A DNA stretch of 43,818 bases from Terriglobia bacterium (GCA_020073015.1 JAIQFZ010000031.1:1-43818), one strand, 5' to 3'. Shown: positions 1 to 8,621, numbered from the stretch's first letter. The notes: a model not told the origin generated them from the sequence alone. Translations and numbers: made by a program.

Positions 1-184
1 CATTGATATCGATATCCCGACCGAACCCAATAACAGCAAGTGTACGCCGCAAAGCGTTAAGGAAGCAGTCCTGGCGGCTTTCCGCGCTGGCGCGCCAGGT
101 GTCATTCTATCTCGTAAGTATTCCGAGATGCGGCTCGCCAACCTCAGCGGCGCTGGGGACGCGATTCGCGAGTTGAAATTATAG
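1..184 (+). CDS. C-terminal end of an unidentified protein (5' end outside window)
   Basis: An open frame entering from the left edge gives about 60 residues, ending in ILSRKYSEMRLANLSGAGDA and then IRELKL before a TAG stop. The composition and the absence of stops support real coding sequence, and the start lies outside the window. The alternating strand and helix pattern would suit the end of a TIM-barrel enzyme, but I do not recognise the family and give no function. It runs in the same direction as the SagB-type gene that begins about 150 bases later, so the two could be cotranscribed. A GC-rich hairpin overlaps its stop codon. Confidence 0.6.
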   Translation, partial: IDIDIPTEPNNSKCTPQSVKEAVLAAFRAGAPGVILSRKYSEMRLANLSGAGDAIRELKL

Positions 185-200
185 CCGGCTGACGCCGGCT
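183..200 (+). other. GC-rich hairpin overlapping the stop codon
   Basis: AGCCGGC, the loop TGAC and GCCGGCT form a perfect 7-bp stem that starts in the TAG stop of the upstream gene. No T-tract follows, so intrinsic termination is uncertain. It may equally be a fragment of a dispersed GGC/GCC hairpin repeat. Confidence 0.25.
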
Positions 201-334
201 CGCCGCGATTAGTATCGAGAAGTCGGCTTTGCTCCGGGCAACTTCCGGGTAGCCCGTCATCCAGGCACAATCTGCGGTCACAAAGCTCATTGCGCCCCGT
301 GGTCCCGGCAGGTGCTAGTCTGGCGTAGCCGTCG

Positions 335-1879
335 ATGAACAACCGTGAAATCCAGGCAGCTTGGAAGTATCACAATGGCAGCAAGCACTCCTACTGGAGT
401 ATTCGTAACCATCCTCACTTCCTGGACTGGGCGAATCGGCCGTTGCCTTTCAAAATCTATCCAAAGATAGAACCTCTTCCACTGCTGCGGGACGTGCCGC
501 AAACAGGGGTGGCCGTACTCTCTGCAATCTCAGAACCAGTGCCTTCGTCGCTGCCTGATTCGGTCCCTGGCGTTCAGGATCTGGCGCGCCTCCTCTATTT
601 CTCGGCAGGGATTACCAAACAGCGTGCATATCCAGGTGGAGAAATCTACTTTCGCGCCGCAGCTTGCACCGGTGCTCTCTACGAGATCGAACTGTACGTC
701 GTGAGTAGCGATCTCCGGGGTTTGGATGCCGGCGTGTATCACTTCAATCCGGCGGATGTATCGCTACGGCTTCTGCGAAAAGGTGATTTTCGCGGAAACC
801 TGGCTCAGGCGACGGCGATGGAACCCGCGGTGGCGCACGCGCCCGCGACGATCATCTGCACCGGAACGTATTGGCGGAACGCCTGGAAGTACCAGGCGCG
901 CACCTATCGCCATTTCGGTTGGGACAACGGCACCCTGCTGGCAAATATGCTGGCCGTGTCTGCGGCTTCGGGGCTGTCGGCTGAGATCGTGCTCGGGTTC
1001 GTGGATGTCGAGGTGAACCGCCTGCTCGATCTGGATACGCGGCGTGAGGTTTCCTTGTGCCTCGTACCGATCGGGCGCACATCGGAGAGTTCGCTGCCGG
1101 CACCGAGAGAGGCTCCGGCGCTGGGCTTGGAGACAATCCCGCTTTCACAGCATGAAGTCGAATATCCCGCCATGCTTGAGATGCACGACGCGTCTTCGCT
1201 TGAGTCTGCAGAGGAAGTAAATCAGTGGCGCAGCAAGCCACCAGTCCTTCCATCTTCCGTTCTGGCGGGCGAGGCAGTTCGCCTACCGCGCCTGCCGGAA
1301 GAAGAACAGCCGAAGGACACGACCGAGCAGGTAATCCTGCGCCGCGGCTCTACTCGAACATTCGATAGGGCGGCATCCATTACACTGGCACAACTTTCTA
1401 CCATTCTCGACTATGCCACGCGAGGTCTTCCGGCTGACTTCCTGGAGCCTCCCGGCGCGCAGCTTAACGATCTTTACCTGATCGTGCATTCTGTGCAGGG
1501 CCTCAAGCCGGGAGCATACTTCTTCGGGCGTGAGCAGAACACCCTGGACCTTTTGAAGGAGGGGGAATTCCGCGCCGAGGCCCATCACCTTGGGCTAGAG
1601 CAGGAGCTACCTGCAGACGCCTGCGTGGACATCTTCTTTCTCGCCGATTTAAAACCCATTCTGGAGCGATACGGGAACCGCGGCTACCGGGCCGTCCAGC
1701 TCGAGGCGGGTACGATCGGCGGCAGGATCTATTTGGCTGCATACTCCCAGCACCTGGGTGCGACCGGGCTGACCTTCTTCGACGATGATGTAATTAACTT
1801 CTTTTCACCGCACGCAAAAGACAAGAGTGCCATCTTCCTGCTCGCGATCGGCAAGCCGCGGAAACGCAAACCACAGTAG
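335..1879 (+). CDS. SagB/ThcOx family dehydrogenase (double nitroreductase domain)
   Basis: This is a 514-residue protein with two nitroreductase-like halves, roughly residues 65-260 and 330-510. The opening WKYHNGSKHSYWSIR followed by LDWANRPLPFK is the signature start of the SagB/ThcOx group, and the second half has RRGSTRTF and LEAGTIGGRIYLAAY, typical of the FMN-binding fold. SagB-type proteins are FMN-dependent dehydrogenases; the best known oxidise azolines in peptide natural products, but many stand-alone members have unknown substrates. No YcaO cyclodehydratase or precursor peptide is visible nearby, so a peptide-modifying role is not supported here. The start is fixed by an in-frame stop at 326-328, nine bases upstream. 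No strong ribosome-binding site is seen. Confidence 0.85.
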   Translation: MNNREIQAAWKYHNGSKHSYWSIRNHPHFLDWANRPLPFKIYPKIEPLPLLRDVPQTGVAVLSAISEPVPSSLPDSVPGVQDLARLLYFSAGITKQRAYPGGEIYFRAAACTGALYEIELYVVSSDLRGLDAGVYHFNPADVSLRLLRKGDFRGNLAQATAMEPAVAHAPATIICTGTYWRNAWKYQARTYRHFGWDNGTLLANMLAVSAASGLSAEIVLGFVDVEVNRLLDLDTRREVSLCLVPIGRTSESSLPAPREAPALGLETIPLSQHEVEYPAMLEMHDASSLESAEEVNQWRSKPPVLPSSVLAGEAVRLPRLPEEEQPKDTTEQVILRRGSTRTFDRAASITLAQLSTILDYATRGLPADFLEPPGAQLNDLYLIVHSVQGLKPGAYFFGREQNTLDLLKEGEFRAEAHHLGLEQELPADACVDIFFLADLKPILERYGNRGYRAVQLEAGTIGGRIYLAAYSQHLGATGLTFFDDDVINFFSPHAKDKSAIFLLAIGKPRKRKPQ

Positions 1880-1887
1880 GGCCACCT

Positions 1888-2145
1888 CCCGGATTGTCAG
1901 CAATCCAGAAGTAATCCAAATTGGCACCAGGCGGATCAGTACTGACAAGTCGACTTGTCGGAAGCTCTGCTGGCGATTGCGGGTGGATCACGGGCACTCC
2001 GCAAGTATTCCAAAACACGCTTGAATATCTGGGTCCAATCTGGGTCCAATAACCGTTCCTGAGAGTTCCTTACAACGCCAAAGTTGGCTGCCAGTGCCGT
2101 TGAATGTCAATCAGTTACCGTTGAACGAGCCCCTGGATACGGTAG
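1888..2145. repeat. Left copy (A) of the repeat flanking the efflux operon
   Basis: The stretch from about 2045 to 2145 closely matches 8521-8621, sharing the blocks CCAATAACCGTTCCTGAGAG and TTGAATGTCAATCAGTTACC and ending in a shared CGGTAG. A second matching block, GCAATCC-AGAAGTAAT, lies at 1900-1915 (right copy 8484-8499). Between the two blocks the left copy carries about 90 extra bases absent from the right copy, including a 16-bp palindrome. It also has a local duplication of TGGGTCCAAT. No coding potential is evident. The copy sits in the gap between the SagB-type gene and the TetR regulator. Confidence 0.8.
1944..1959. promoter_or_regulatory. Perfect 16-bp palindrome, candidate operator
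   Basis: GACAAGTCGACTTGTC is its own reverse complement. Its length and symmetry fit a TetR-type operator, and the nearest regulator gene, about 520 bases downstream, is a TetR protein. That distance is long for autoregulation, and the palindrome lies in the segment specific to the left repeat copy, so the assignment is tentative. Confidence 0.3.
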
Positions 2146-2478
2146 CCTCCTATTAGGCTCCAGATATCCTCATCAACGATCAATAGACTCCGGCAGATGC
2201 TGGCGAGTGATCTGAGATTTGTTTCTGTGGGTTGTTTCAGGATTCCGATCGAACAAGCCGACACTGCACAGCCAGGTGGTCGCTCAGATAGCTTCCGAGT
2301 TGCCGACCACACATACTCGATCCGCCTTTAGGCCCGCGGCCATGCGAAAGCTGAATTTCGGGTTCATCGAAGCTGGCGCTGAGCTCAAGCTCACGCGGAC
2401 CACACGGGGCTGATGCGGGAGGTGCCGCCACTTGACACAGCCCCGGACCTTGGAGCAATAATTGACTATCGGTCGACT
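2146..2478. other. Intergenic stretch without a recognisable gene
   Basis: About 330 bases separate the left repeat from the TetR gene. Short open frames on both strands match nothing I recognise. A TTGACA hexamer at 2432-2437 is followed 19 bases later by AATAAT at 2457-2462. This could be a promoter for the efflux operon, but the spacing is loose and it would leave almost no leader before the ATG at 2479. Confidence 0.35.
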
Positions 2479-3129
2479 ATGACTATGAGTCCTAATATTG
2501 AATCTGCCTCTCCTCCCGGCAGGCGGGAGCGCCGGAAGAGTGAAACGCGCGAGCGAATCTTTCTTGCTGCGCTGAGGCTCTTTGCCGAGCGGGGCTTCTT
2601 CCGCACCACGGTCGAAGACATCACCGAGGCTGCGGATGTTGGCAAGGGAACCTTCTTCAGCTACTTCCCCAGCAAGGAACACCTTTTCGGCATGATGCAC
2701 GAGGTGCAGCTCAGCAAGGTGTTGCACGCCGAAGCCGAGGCGAAAACCGGCGATCTGCCGATTCACGACGTGCTTCGGCAATTCATGCAGAACATCGCTG
2801 AGGAACCGGGACGCAGCCAATTGGTGGCGCGCGGGCTGCTGGCAACGGTTTTCACCAATGAGGACATTCGAAAGCTTCTTGTAGGCACCCTGACGCGTGG
2901 GCGGAGCCATCTCGAACGGATTCTGACGCTCGGTCAGGAACGAGGTGAGGTGCGCCGTGACCTTCCGGCTAGCGCCATGGCGCGGAACTTTCAGCAAAGC
3001 ACAATTGGGACGTTGATGTTATGGAGCCTTGATACCCCCTCAAACTTGTCACGACGGATCGATACAACTTTCGAGATTTACTGGTCAGGGATCAAGGCCG
3101 GCTCGGATCGAGCGGAGAATCTGCAATGA
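2479..3129 (+). CDS. TetR/AcrR family transcriptional regulator of the efflux operon
   Basis: This is a 216-residue protein if started at the ATG at 2479 (MTMSPN); an ATG at 2485 and one at 2413 are alternatives. Residues 24-70 form a TetR helix-turn-helix, with the strong motif VGKGTFFSYFPSKEHLF in the recognition helix and the following helix. The rest is the usual variable ligand-binding and dimerisation domain. Its stop overlaps the start of the next gene by ATGA, so it is translationally coupled to the YbhG homologue and heads the operon. In Enterobacteria the ybhGFSR genes are likewise preceded by a TetR regulator (CecR/YbiH). It is therefore inferred to be a local repressor that responds to a toxic efflux substrate, and the substrate itself cannot be read from sequence. 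Confidence 0.88.
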   Translation: MTMSPNIESASPPGRRERRKSETRERIFLAALRLFAERGFFRTTVEDITEAADVGKGTFFSYFPSKEHLFGMMHEVQLSKVLHAEAEAKTGDLPIHDVLRQFMQNIAEEPGRSQLVARGLLATVFTNEDIRKLLVGTLTRGRSHLERILTLGQERGEVRRDLPASAMARNFQQSTIGTLMLWSLDTPSNLSRRIDTTFEIYWSGIKAGSDRAENLQ

Positions 3130-4184
3130 AACGCAGACTTCCAATTCTCCTCGTGCTCGCCGCAGCGCTGGCGGGTGGCTACTACTTCTACTTGCGTCCG
3201 CGCTGGACGAACAAGTCCGACGACGTCAATGTCCTGAAACTCTCCGGCAATGTCGAGACGCACGAGAGCGTGGTGGGTTTCAAAGTGCAGGGCCGAATCG
3301 TCGAGCTACCGGTCGAAGAAGGCCAGTGGGTGGAGCAGGGCACGCTGCTGGCCAAGCTGGACAACGACGACTACCGCCAGCAGGTGGCGATGGACGAAGC
3401 CAGCGTGGGCGTGCAGCGCAGCCAATTGGAATTAGGGCTCGCGGGCTCGCGGCCGCAGCAGCTGCGGGTCGCCGAAAGGGTGCTTGACGATGCCAAGGCG
3501 GACTTCGTTCAGAAGCAGATCGATTTCAAACGTGCTGACGCTCTCTACCGCGCGAGCGTAGGTCCGCAAGACACGCGAGACCAGGCAGAAACCAATCTGA
3601 AGAGGGCCCAGGCCACTTTCGAGCGAGCGCAGCAGGAATATGACCAGGCACAAGAAGGCACTCGCAAAGAGGAGCTGGCCGTTTCACGCGCTGCCCTAGT
3701 GCAAGCCCAGCAGAAGCTGCGCCTGTCGAAGATCAACCTGGATTACACCACGCTGCGCGCTCCCAAGTCAGGCGTCGTCCTGGTACGCCAGTCGGAAGTG
3801 GGTGAAGTTGTGGTGCCTAATACTCCAGTAGTGACCCTCGGAAATCTGAACAACGTGTGGTTACGCGCGTATGTCAGCGAGACCGACTTAGGCCGCATTC
3901 ACTTCGGACAGCCAGCGGTGATCCGCACAGATACTTACCCGGGCAAGACCTATCGTGGGCGAGTCTCGTTCATCTCAGACAAGGCTGAGTTCACTCCGAA
4001 AAGCGTGCAGACCTTCAAGGAGCGTGTCACGCTCGTCTACCGCATCAAGATTGACGCTGAGAATCCCAACACGCTCGTCTACCGCATCAAGATTGACGCT
4101 GAGAATCCCAACCACGAGCTCAAACCTGGGATGCCTGCCGACGCGGAGATCCCGTTGAATTCGAGCAGCACTTCGACACAATGA
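3126..4184 (+). CDS. HlyD-family membrane fusion protein (YbhG-like)
   Basis: This 352-residue periplasmic adaptor has an N-terminal membrane anchor (ILLVLAAALAGGYYFYL, residues about 6-22). A lipoyl-type half-motif (VVGFKVQGRIVELPVEEGQWV) follows, then a long coiled-coil hairpin at about 85-200, the returning barrel (TLRAPKSGVVLVRQSEVGEV) and a C-terminal domain ending near LKPGMPADAEIP. It would link the inner-membrane ABC transporter encoded downstream to an outer-membrane channel, which is not encoded nearby. It overlaps the TetR gene and the first ATPase gene by 4 bp each (ATGA). A perfect tandem 14-residue duplication (TLVYRIKIDAENPN twice) lies just before the C-terminal motif, where relatives normally have one copy. 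Confidence 0.9.
   Translation: MKRRLPILLVLAAALAGGYYFYLRPRWTNKSDDVNVLKLSGNVETHESVVGFKVQGRIVELPVEEGQWVEQGTLLAKLDNDDYRQQVAMDEASVGVQRSQLELGLAGSRPQQLRVAERVLDDAKADFVQKQIDFKRADALYRASVGPQDTRDQAETNLKRAQATFERAQQEYDQAQEGTRKEELAVSRAALVQAQQKLRLSKINLDYTTLRAPKSGVVLVRQSEVGEVVVPNTPVVTLGNLNNVWLRAYVSETDLGRIHFGQPAVIRTDTYPGKTYRGRVSFISDKAEFTPKSVQTFKERVTLVYRIKIDAENPNTLVYRIKIDAENPNHELKPGMPADAEIPLNSSSTSTQ
4029..4112 (+). repeat. Exact in-frame 42-bp tandem duplication inside the YbhG homologue
   Basis: Units 4029-4070 and 4071-4112 are identical base for base and encode TLVYRIKIDAENPN twice. Because both copies are identical even at third positions, the duplication is recent or is an assembly artefact. The reading frame is preserved. 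Confidence 0.95.
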
Positions 4185-5131
4185 CAGCGGCAGTACAACC
4201 CGCGCTCACAATCCGCGGACTGACCAAGAGCTTTCCGGGGATTCGCGCCGTGGATGGCGTATCGTGCGACGTTTACCCGGGAGAGATCTTCGGACTCGTT
4301 GGCCCTGATGGGGCAGGCAAGACAACGACTCTGCGAATGCTTGCGGGCGTAATGCCGCCCGACCAAGGTTCGGCGACAGTGGCCGGCTCCGACGTCGTGC
4401 ACGATCCGGAAGCGGCCAAGCATGATCTGAGTTACATGCCGCAGCGCTTTGGCCTGTATGAGGACCTGACGGTTGACGAAAACATCCGCTTCTACGGCGA
4501 CTTGTTCGGCGTAAGAGCAAATGAGCGGCGGGCGCGCTCGGCCCAACTGTTGGAGGCTGCCGGCATGAGCGAGTTCCGCAAGCGGCTAGCGGGAAAACTC
4601 TCCGGCGGTATGAAGCAGAAGCTCGGCCTGGTCTGCGCGCTGATTCACCACCCAAAAGTGATTCTGCTCGACGAGCCCACGACCGGGGTGGATCCCGTAT
4701 CGCGCCGTGACTTCTGGCGCATCCTCTACAACCTTATCGCTGAGGGTGTCGCCATTCTGACCTCCACCGCCTACCTCGACGAAGCGGAACGCTGCCATCG
4801 GGTAGCGCTTATGCACGAGGGCAAGCTGCTCTTCCTGGACACGCCAGCCAAACTGAAGTCGGGATTCGCCAAAGGTGTGCTTGCAATTCTCTCTTCAGAT
4901 GCCCGGCGGATGAAGGAGGAGTTGAAAAGAGTTGAGGGTATCTCCAGCCTGGTGCTTACGGGCGATGGAGTACACGTGGTCATCGAAGATCCTGTCCGTC
5001 GAATACCGCAGATCAAGGCGCAACTCGTCTCTGCGCAAGTTCCATTCAGCGAGATGCGCCAGGTGGTGCCCACAATCGAAGACCTGTTTGTCGATGCCGT
5101 GACGAGCGGCCGCAGTGGGGGGCAGGGATGA
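4181..5131 (+). CDS. ABC transporter ATPase, first half of a split YbhF
   Basis: This 316-residue ATPase corresponds to the N-terminal half of YbhF, which in Enterobacteria is one protein with two fused ATPase domains. Walker A is GPDGAGKT (41-48, with Asp where Asn is usual), the signature is LSGGM (140-144) and Walker B is ILLDEP (161-166). The switch position reads STAYLDEAE, so the usual catalytic histidine is replaced by Ala197. This predicts a degenerate ATP site that pairs with the canonical partner encoded next. The start overlaps the preceding stop as ATGA, and the stop overlaps the next start in the same way, so the genes are translationally coupled. Confidence 0.92.
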   Translation: MTAAVQPALTIRGLTKSFPGIRAVDGVSCDVYPGEIFGLVGPDGAGKTTTLRMLAGVMPPDQGSATVAGSDVVHDPEAAKHDLSYMPQRFGLYEDLTVDENIRFYGDLFGVRANERRARSAQLLEAAGMSEFRKRLAGKLSGGMKQKLGLVCALIHHPKVILLDEPTTGVDPVSRRDFWRILYNLIAEGVAILTSTAYLDEAERCHRVALMHEGKLLFLDTPAKLKSGFAKGVLAILSSDARRMKEELKRVEGISSLVLTGDGVHVVIEDPVRRIPQIKAQLVSAQVPFSEMRQVVPTIEDLFVDAVTSGRSGGQG

Positions 5132-6090
5132 ACCACGATGCCCGGTCCGTGGTGGTGGAAGAGCTGGTCAAGCGGTTCGGCGACTTTACCGCCGTCGATC
5201 ACATCAACCTGGAGACGCGAAAGGGGGAGATCTTCGGTTTCCTCGGGCCCAACGGAGCCGGCAAGTCGACGACCATCCGCATGCTCTGCGGGTTGCTGAC
5301 GCCGACCTCGGGCCGCGCCATTGTCGCCGGCTACGACGTGGCGCATGATCCCGAATCGGTGCGGCAAAACATCGGATACATGTCGCAACGGTTCTCGCTG
5401 TACAACGATCTACGGGTGATCGAGAACCTGCGACTATTTGCAGGTCTATACGACGTTCCGCGAAGTCTGGTGGAAGAGCGCATCGCTTGGGCGCTGGAGA
5501 TGGCTAACCTCAGGGGCCAGGAAAAGCTGATCACCGGGACTCTGCCGGGAGGATGGAAACAACGACTGGCACTGGGCTGTGCGCTACTGCACCGTCCGAC
5601 CATTATCTTTCTCGACGAACCGACGTCTGGTGTTGACCCGATCTCGCGCCGCCAATTCTGGGACCTGATTCACCGCATGAGTGGCGAAGGTGTCACAGTC
5701 TTTGTCACAACCCATTACATGGAAGAGGCGGAGTACTGTAACCGCCTTGCCATGATTTACCGCGGCAGCATGGTCGCCCTGGGTACACCGACCGAGCTGA
5801 AACACAAGTACATGAAGGGAGAACTTTTGCTTGTCGAGTGCGAGCCTCTCGGCCCAGCAGTCGAAGCCCTGGGATCCGCGCCGGACGTCGTCGATGCCGC
5901 CGTCTTCGGCAATGCGCTTCACCTGGTAGTTGGCAACGCGGAGACGGCGATTCCTGCAATCACGGAGTTCCTGCGCAAACGTGAAATCAACGTGACCGAC
6001 GTCGAGAAGATCCAGCCGAGCCTGGAGGATGTGTTCGTCTCACTTACAAGCGAGCATGATCCCTCAAGAAATCTGGCGGTGCAGGCATGA
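5128..6090 (+). CDS. ABC transporter ATPase, second half of a split YbhF
   Basis: This 320-residue ATPase corresponds to the C-terminal half of YbhF. Walker A is GPNGAGKS (40-47), Walker B is IIFLDEP and the switch region is TTHYMEEAE with His196 present. The signature motif is unusual, LPGGWKQRLALG at 139-150 instead of LSGGQ. In a heterodimer with the preceding ATPase, the two composite sites would thus differ: one lacks the switch histidine and one has a variant signature. The gene overlaps both neighbours by 4 bp (ATGA), matching a tightly coupled operon. It would energise the two permeases encoded immediately downstream. Confidence 0.93.
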   Translation: MNHDARSVVVEELVKRFGDFTAVDHINLETRKGEIFGFLGPNGAGKSTTIRMLCGLLTPTSGRAIVAGYDVAHDPESVRQNIGYMSQRFSLYNDLRVIENLRLFAGLYDVPRSLVEERIAWALEMANLRGQEKLITGTLPGGWKQRLALGCALLHRPTIIFLDEPTSGVDPISRRQFWDLIHRMSGEGVTVFVTTHYMEEAEYCNRLAMIYRGSMVALGTPTELKHKYMKGELLLVECEPLGPAVEALGSAPDVVDAAVFGNALHLVVGNAETAIPAITEFLRKREINVTDVEKIQPSLEDVFVSLTSEHDPSRNLAVQA

Positions 6091-7220
6091 ACCCCAATCG
6101 GCTGGCAGCGATAGCGACGAAAGAGATCATCCATATCCGTCGCGATGTGCGCAGCCTCATCATCGTTGTCCTGATGCCTGCCATCCTGGTTCTGCTGTTT
6201 GGCTACGGCGTAAGTCTCGACCTAAAACATTTGCCGGTTTACGTCTTCGATCGCAACGGTACCCAGGCTAGCCAGGACCTGCTGAAGCGCTTCCAGTCAA
6301 GCAACTACTTCAGGATTGCGAAAGTCGCCAATTCCTATCCTGAACTCGCACAAGCCATCGATAGCGGCAAGGCGACCCTGGCGATCATCATTCCCCACGA
6401 TTTTTCGGAACGGCTGCATGATGGAGGCCCGGTGGAGATCCAGGCCATTGTTGATGCCAGCGATGACAACACGGCGAATCTGGCGGTGGGATATGCGCAG
6501 GGTGTGCTGCAAGGCTACTCCTCGGACCTGCAGGTGGAATGGAGGGAAAGGCGCGGACTTCCGCGACAGTTTGTGCCGCTCTCCACGGAGGTTCGCACCT
6601 GGTTCAACGAAGACCTTGAAAGCAGTGCCTTCATCGTTCCTGGCGTACTCGCGCTGGTGATGACGGTGATTGGAGCCTTTCTCACGTCGCTGACTGTGGC
6701 GCGGGAGTGGGAGCGGGGAACCATGGAGCAGTTGATCTCCACGCCAGTCACCGCTCTGGAGATCATGCTCGGCAAGCTGCTGCCCTACTTCGTGATTGGC
6801 ATGGTTGACGTGGGATTGTCCACCGCCCTGGCCGTCTACTGGTTTCGCATTCCATTTCGCGGAACCATAGCCACACTGTTTCTCAGTTCGGCGCTCTTCC
6901 TGATCGTCATGCTCTTGCTGGGATTCTTCATCTCCGTAATTGCGAAGACGCAGCTTGCGGCGAGTCAGATCGCGCTCATCGTTACGTTTCTGCCGGCATT
7001 TCTACTTTCCGGATTTCTGTTCGCCATCGAGCAGATGCCGGTATTCATCCAGTATGTGACGCGGGTGCTGCCGGCGCGCTACTACGTTTCGGCCCTAAAG
7101 AATATCTTCCTAAAAGGTACTCCGGTGGAAATGCTGTACGCCGATCTGCTGCCGCTCGCGGTGTTCGCACTGGTGCTAGTGCTGCTGGCTACGCGGGCAT
7201 TCAAGAAGAAGCTCGCTTGA
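6087..7220 (+). CDS. ybhS: ABC-2 type permease (YbhS-like)
   Basis: This is a 377-residue ABC-2 permease. One membrane segment lies near the N-terminus (IIVVLMPAILVLLFGYGVSL), followed by a large extracytoplasmic domain (about residues 50-180) and five further segments from about 185 to the end. VIGAFLTSLTVAREWERGTM and LPARYYVSALKNIFLKG closely follow the YbhS pattern. With the paralogous permease downstream it would form the membrane pore of the efflux pump. It overlaps the upstream ATPase gene by ATGA. The reported role of YbhFSR in Escherichia coli is export of cations and some drugs; substrate specificity here is unknown. Confidence 0.88.
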   Translation: MNPNRLAAIATKEIIHIRRDVRSLIIVVLMPAILVLLFGYGVSLDLKHLPVYVFDRNGTQASQDLLKRFQSSNYFRIAKVANSYPELAQAIDSGKATLAIIIPHDFSERLHDGGPVEIQAIVDASDDNTANLAVGYAQGVLQGYSSDLQVEWRERRGLPRQFVPLSTEVRTWFNEDLESSAFIVPGVLALVMTVIGAFLTSLTVAREWERGTMEQLISTPVTALEIMLGKLLPYFVIGMVDVGLSTALAVYWFRIPFRGTIATLFLSSALFLIVMLLLGFFISVIAKTQLAASQIALIVTFLPAFLLSGFLFAIEQMPVFIQYVTRVLPARYYVSALKNIFLKGTPVEMLYADLLPLAVFALVLVLLATRAFKKKLA

Positions 7221-7230
7221 GAGGGATGCG

Positions 7231-8364
7231 ATGCTGGCACGCCTGAAACAGATGCTGATCAAGGAGTTCATCCAGGCGTTGCGCGACAAGCGCACGCGGG
7301 CCATCCTGTTTGGCCCGCCCATCATCCAGATGCTGGTTTTCGGGTACGCGGCGAATTTCGAAATCCACCACGTTGCCACCGCGATACTCGACCTTGACCA
7401 CTCGCAAGAGAGCCGAGAGTTGGTCTCACGTTTCTCCTCGAGTCCTTATTTCGACGTCCGCCGCCAACTGACCGACCGCAACCAGATCGTTGACCTCATC
7501 GATCGGGGTGAGGCAGTCATCGCGCTGCAGATTCAACCTGGCTTCGCGGAGAATCTGCGGAAAGGGCAGACCGCATCGCTGCAGGCCATCCTCGACGGCA
7601 CCAACTCCAATACGGCGCTCATCGCTTCCGGCTATGTTACGCAGATCGCGCAGAGCTTTGCGCAGGATTATCAGCGCGATCGGATGCAGAGGACTGCTCC
7701 CCAGTTCGTCAAACTCGTGCCAAGCGTCGAATTGTATCAGCGGCCCTGGTACAACACCGATCTGAAGAGCCGCTGGTTCTTTGTTCCCGGAGTAATCGGC
7801 AGCCTGACACTGGTGCTGGTGACGACCCTCACGGCGTTTGCGGTTGTCCGCGAGCGCGAGATCGGTACTCTTGAGCAGATCATGGTCACACCGATTCGCC
7901 CATGGGAATTCATCCTGGGTAAGACGCTTCCGTTCTTTCTGATCGGGTTGGTGGACGTGGGCCTCATCGCAACCGTGGGCACCTTCTGGTTTCAGGTGCC
8001 TTTCCGGGGATCACTTCTGGTGCTGCTGACCGGCACAGTGCTGTTTCTGCTGTGCATGCTGGGTGTGGGCCTGCTGATCTCAACCGTTTCCTCGACTCAG
8101 CAACAAGCGATGGTTACGGCGTTTTTCTTCATCATGCCGGCTATTACGTTCTCGGGATTCGGCTTTCCGATCAGCACCATGCCGCAGTGGCTACAGTGGC
8201 TGACTTACCTCGATCCACTGCGCTATTTTCTGGTGGTGCTGCGCGGGGTCTACCTGAAGGGTGTGGGTTTCGCGATTCTCGCGCCGCAGATGCTCGCGAT
8301 GGCCGTACTCGGAATAGTCCTGCTGAGTCTGAGTGTGTTCCGGTTCCACAAGGCGTTGGACTGA
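7231..8364 (+). CDS. ybhR: ABC-2 type permease (YbhR-like)
   Basis: This is a second 377-residue ABC-2 permease, paralogous to its neighbour and with the same topology. It has an N-terminal segment (IIQMLVFGYAANFEI), a large outer domain and five C-terminal segments. VVREREIGTLEQIMVTPI, STQQQAMV and the WLTYLDPLRYFLVVLRGVYLKG region match YbhR. The gene starts 10 bases after the ybhS stop, with GAGAGGG as ribosome-binding site, and ends the operon. No terminator hairpin is obvious directly after its stop. Repeat copy B begins about 110 bases downstream. Confidence 0.88.
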   Translation: MLARLKQMLIKEFIQALRDKRTRAILFGPPIIQMLVFGYAANFEIHHVATAILDLDHSQESRELVSRFSSSPYFDVRRQLTDRNQIVDLIDRGEAVIALQIQPGFAENLRKGQTASLQAILDGTNSNTALIASGYVTQIAQSFAQDYQRDRMQRTAPQFVKLVPSVELYQRPWYNTDLKSRWFFVPGVIGSLTLVLVTTLTAFAVVREREIGTLEQIMVTPIRPWEFILGKTLPFFLIGLVDVGLIATVGTFWFQVPFRGSLLVLLTGTVLFLLCMLGVGLLISTVSSTQQQAMVTAFFFIMPAITFSGFGFPISTMPQWLQWLTYLDPLRYFLVVLRGVYLKGVGFAILAPQMLAMAVLGIVLLSLSVFRFHKALD

Positions 8365-8471
8365 GCCCGCCACTGGCGATCAAACCGCGCAGGACTCAAT
8401 TCTGTGCGGAAAGAGCAACCGTTTCGTCGCGTGTGAGACGCATGGTGTTGGCGTGACCTCTCGGGATCACG

Positions 8472-8621
8472 CCCGGATGACGAGCAATCCGGAAGTAATA
8501 AAAACGCGCTTGAATACGTGGTCCAATAACCGTTCCTGAGAGTTCCTTACAACGCCAAGGGTGGCTGCCAGTGCCGTTGAATGTCAATCAGTTACCGGTG
8601 AACGGGACCTTGACACGGTAG
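8472..8621. repeat. Right copy (B) of the repeat flanking the efflux operon
   Basis: This copy matches the left one at 1888-2145 over roughly 100 near-identical bases from 8521, plus the short block at 8484-8499. It lacks about 90 bases present in the left copy. The shared sequence stops at CGGTAG; here it continues directly into a tRNA T-arm, whereas the left copy continues into unrelated sequence. The repeats lie in the same orientation, as expected for left and right attachment sites or for a duplicated flank. Confidence 0.8.

Noticed and set aside
335-1879. Natural-product peptide cluster centred on the SagB-type protein
   Set aside because: No YcaO protein, precursor peptide or peptide exporter is visible; the downstream transporter is of YbhFSR type and separated by repeat DNA.
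2115-2312. Minus-strand 65-codon frame upstream of the TetR gene
   Set aside because: It overlaps the flanking repeat, lacks a ribosome-binding site and has no recognisable similarity.
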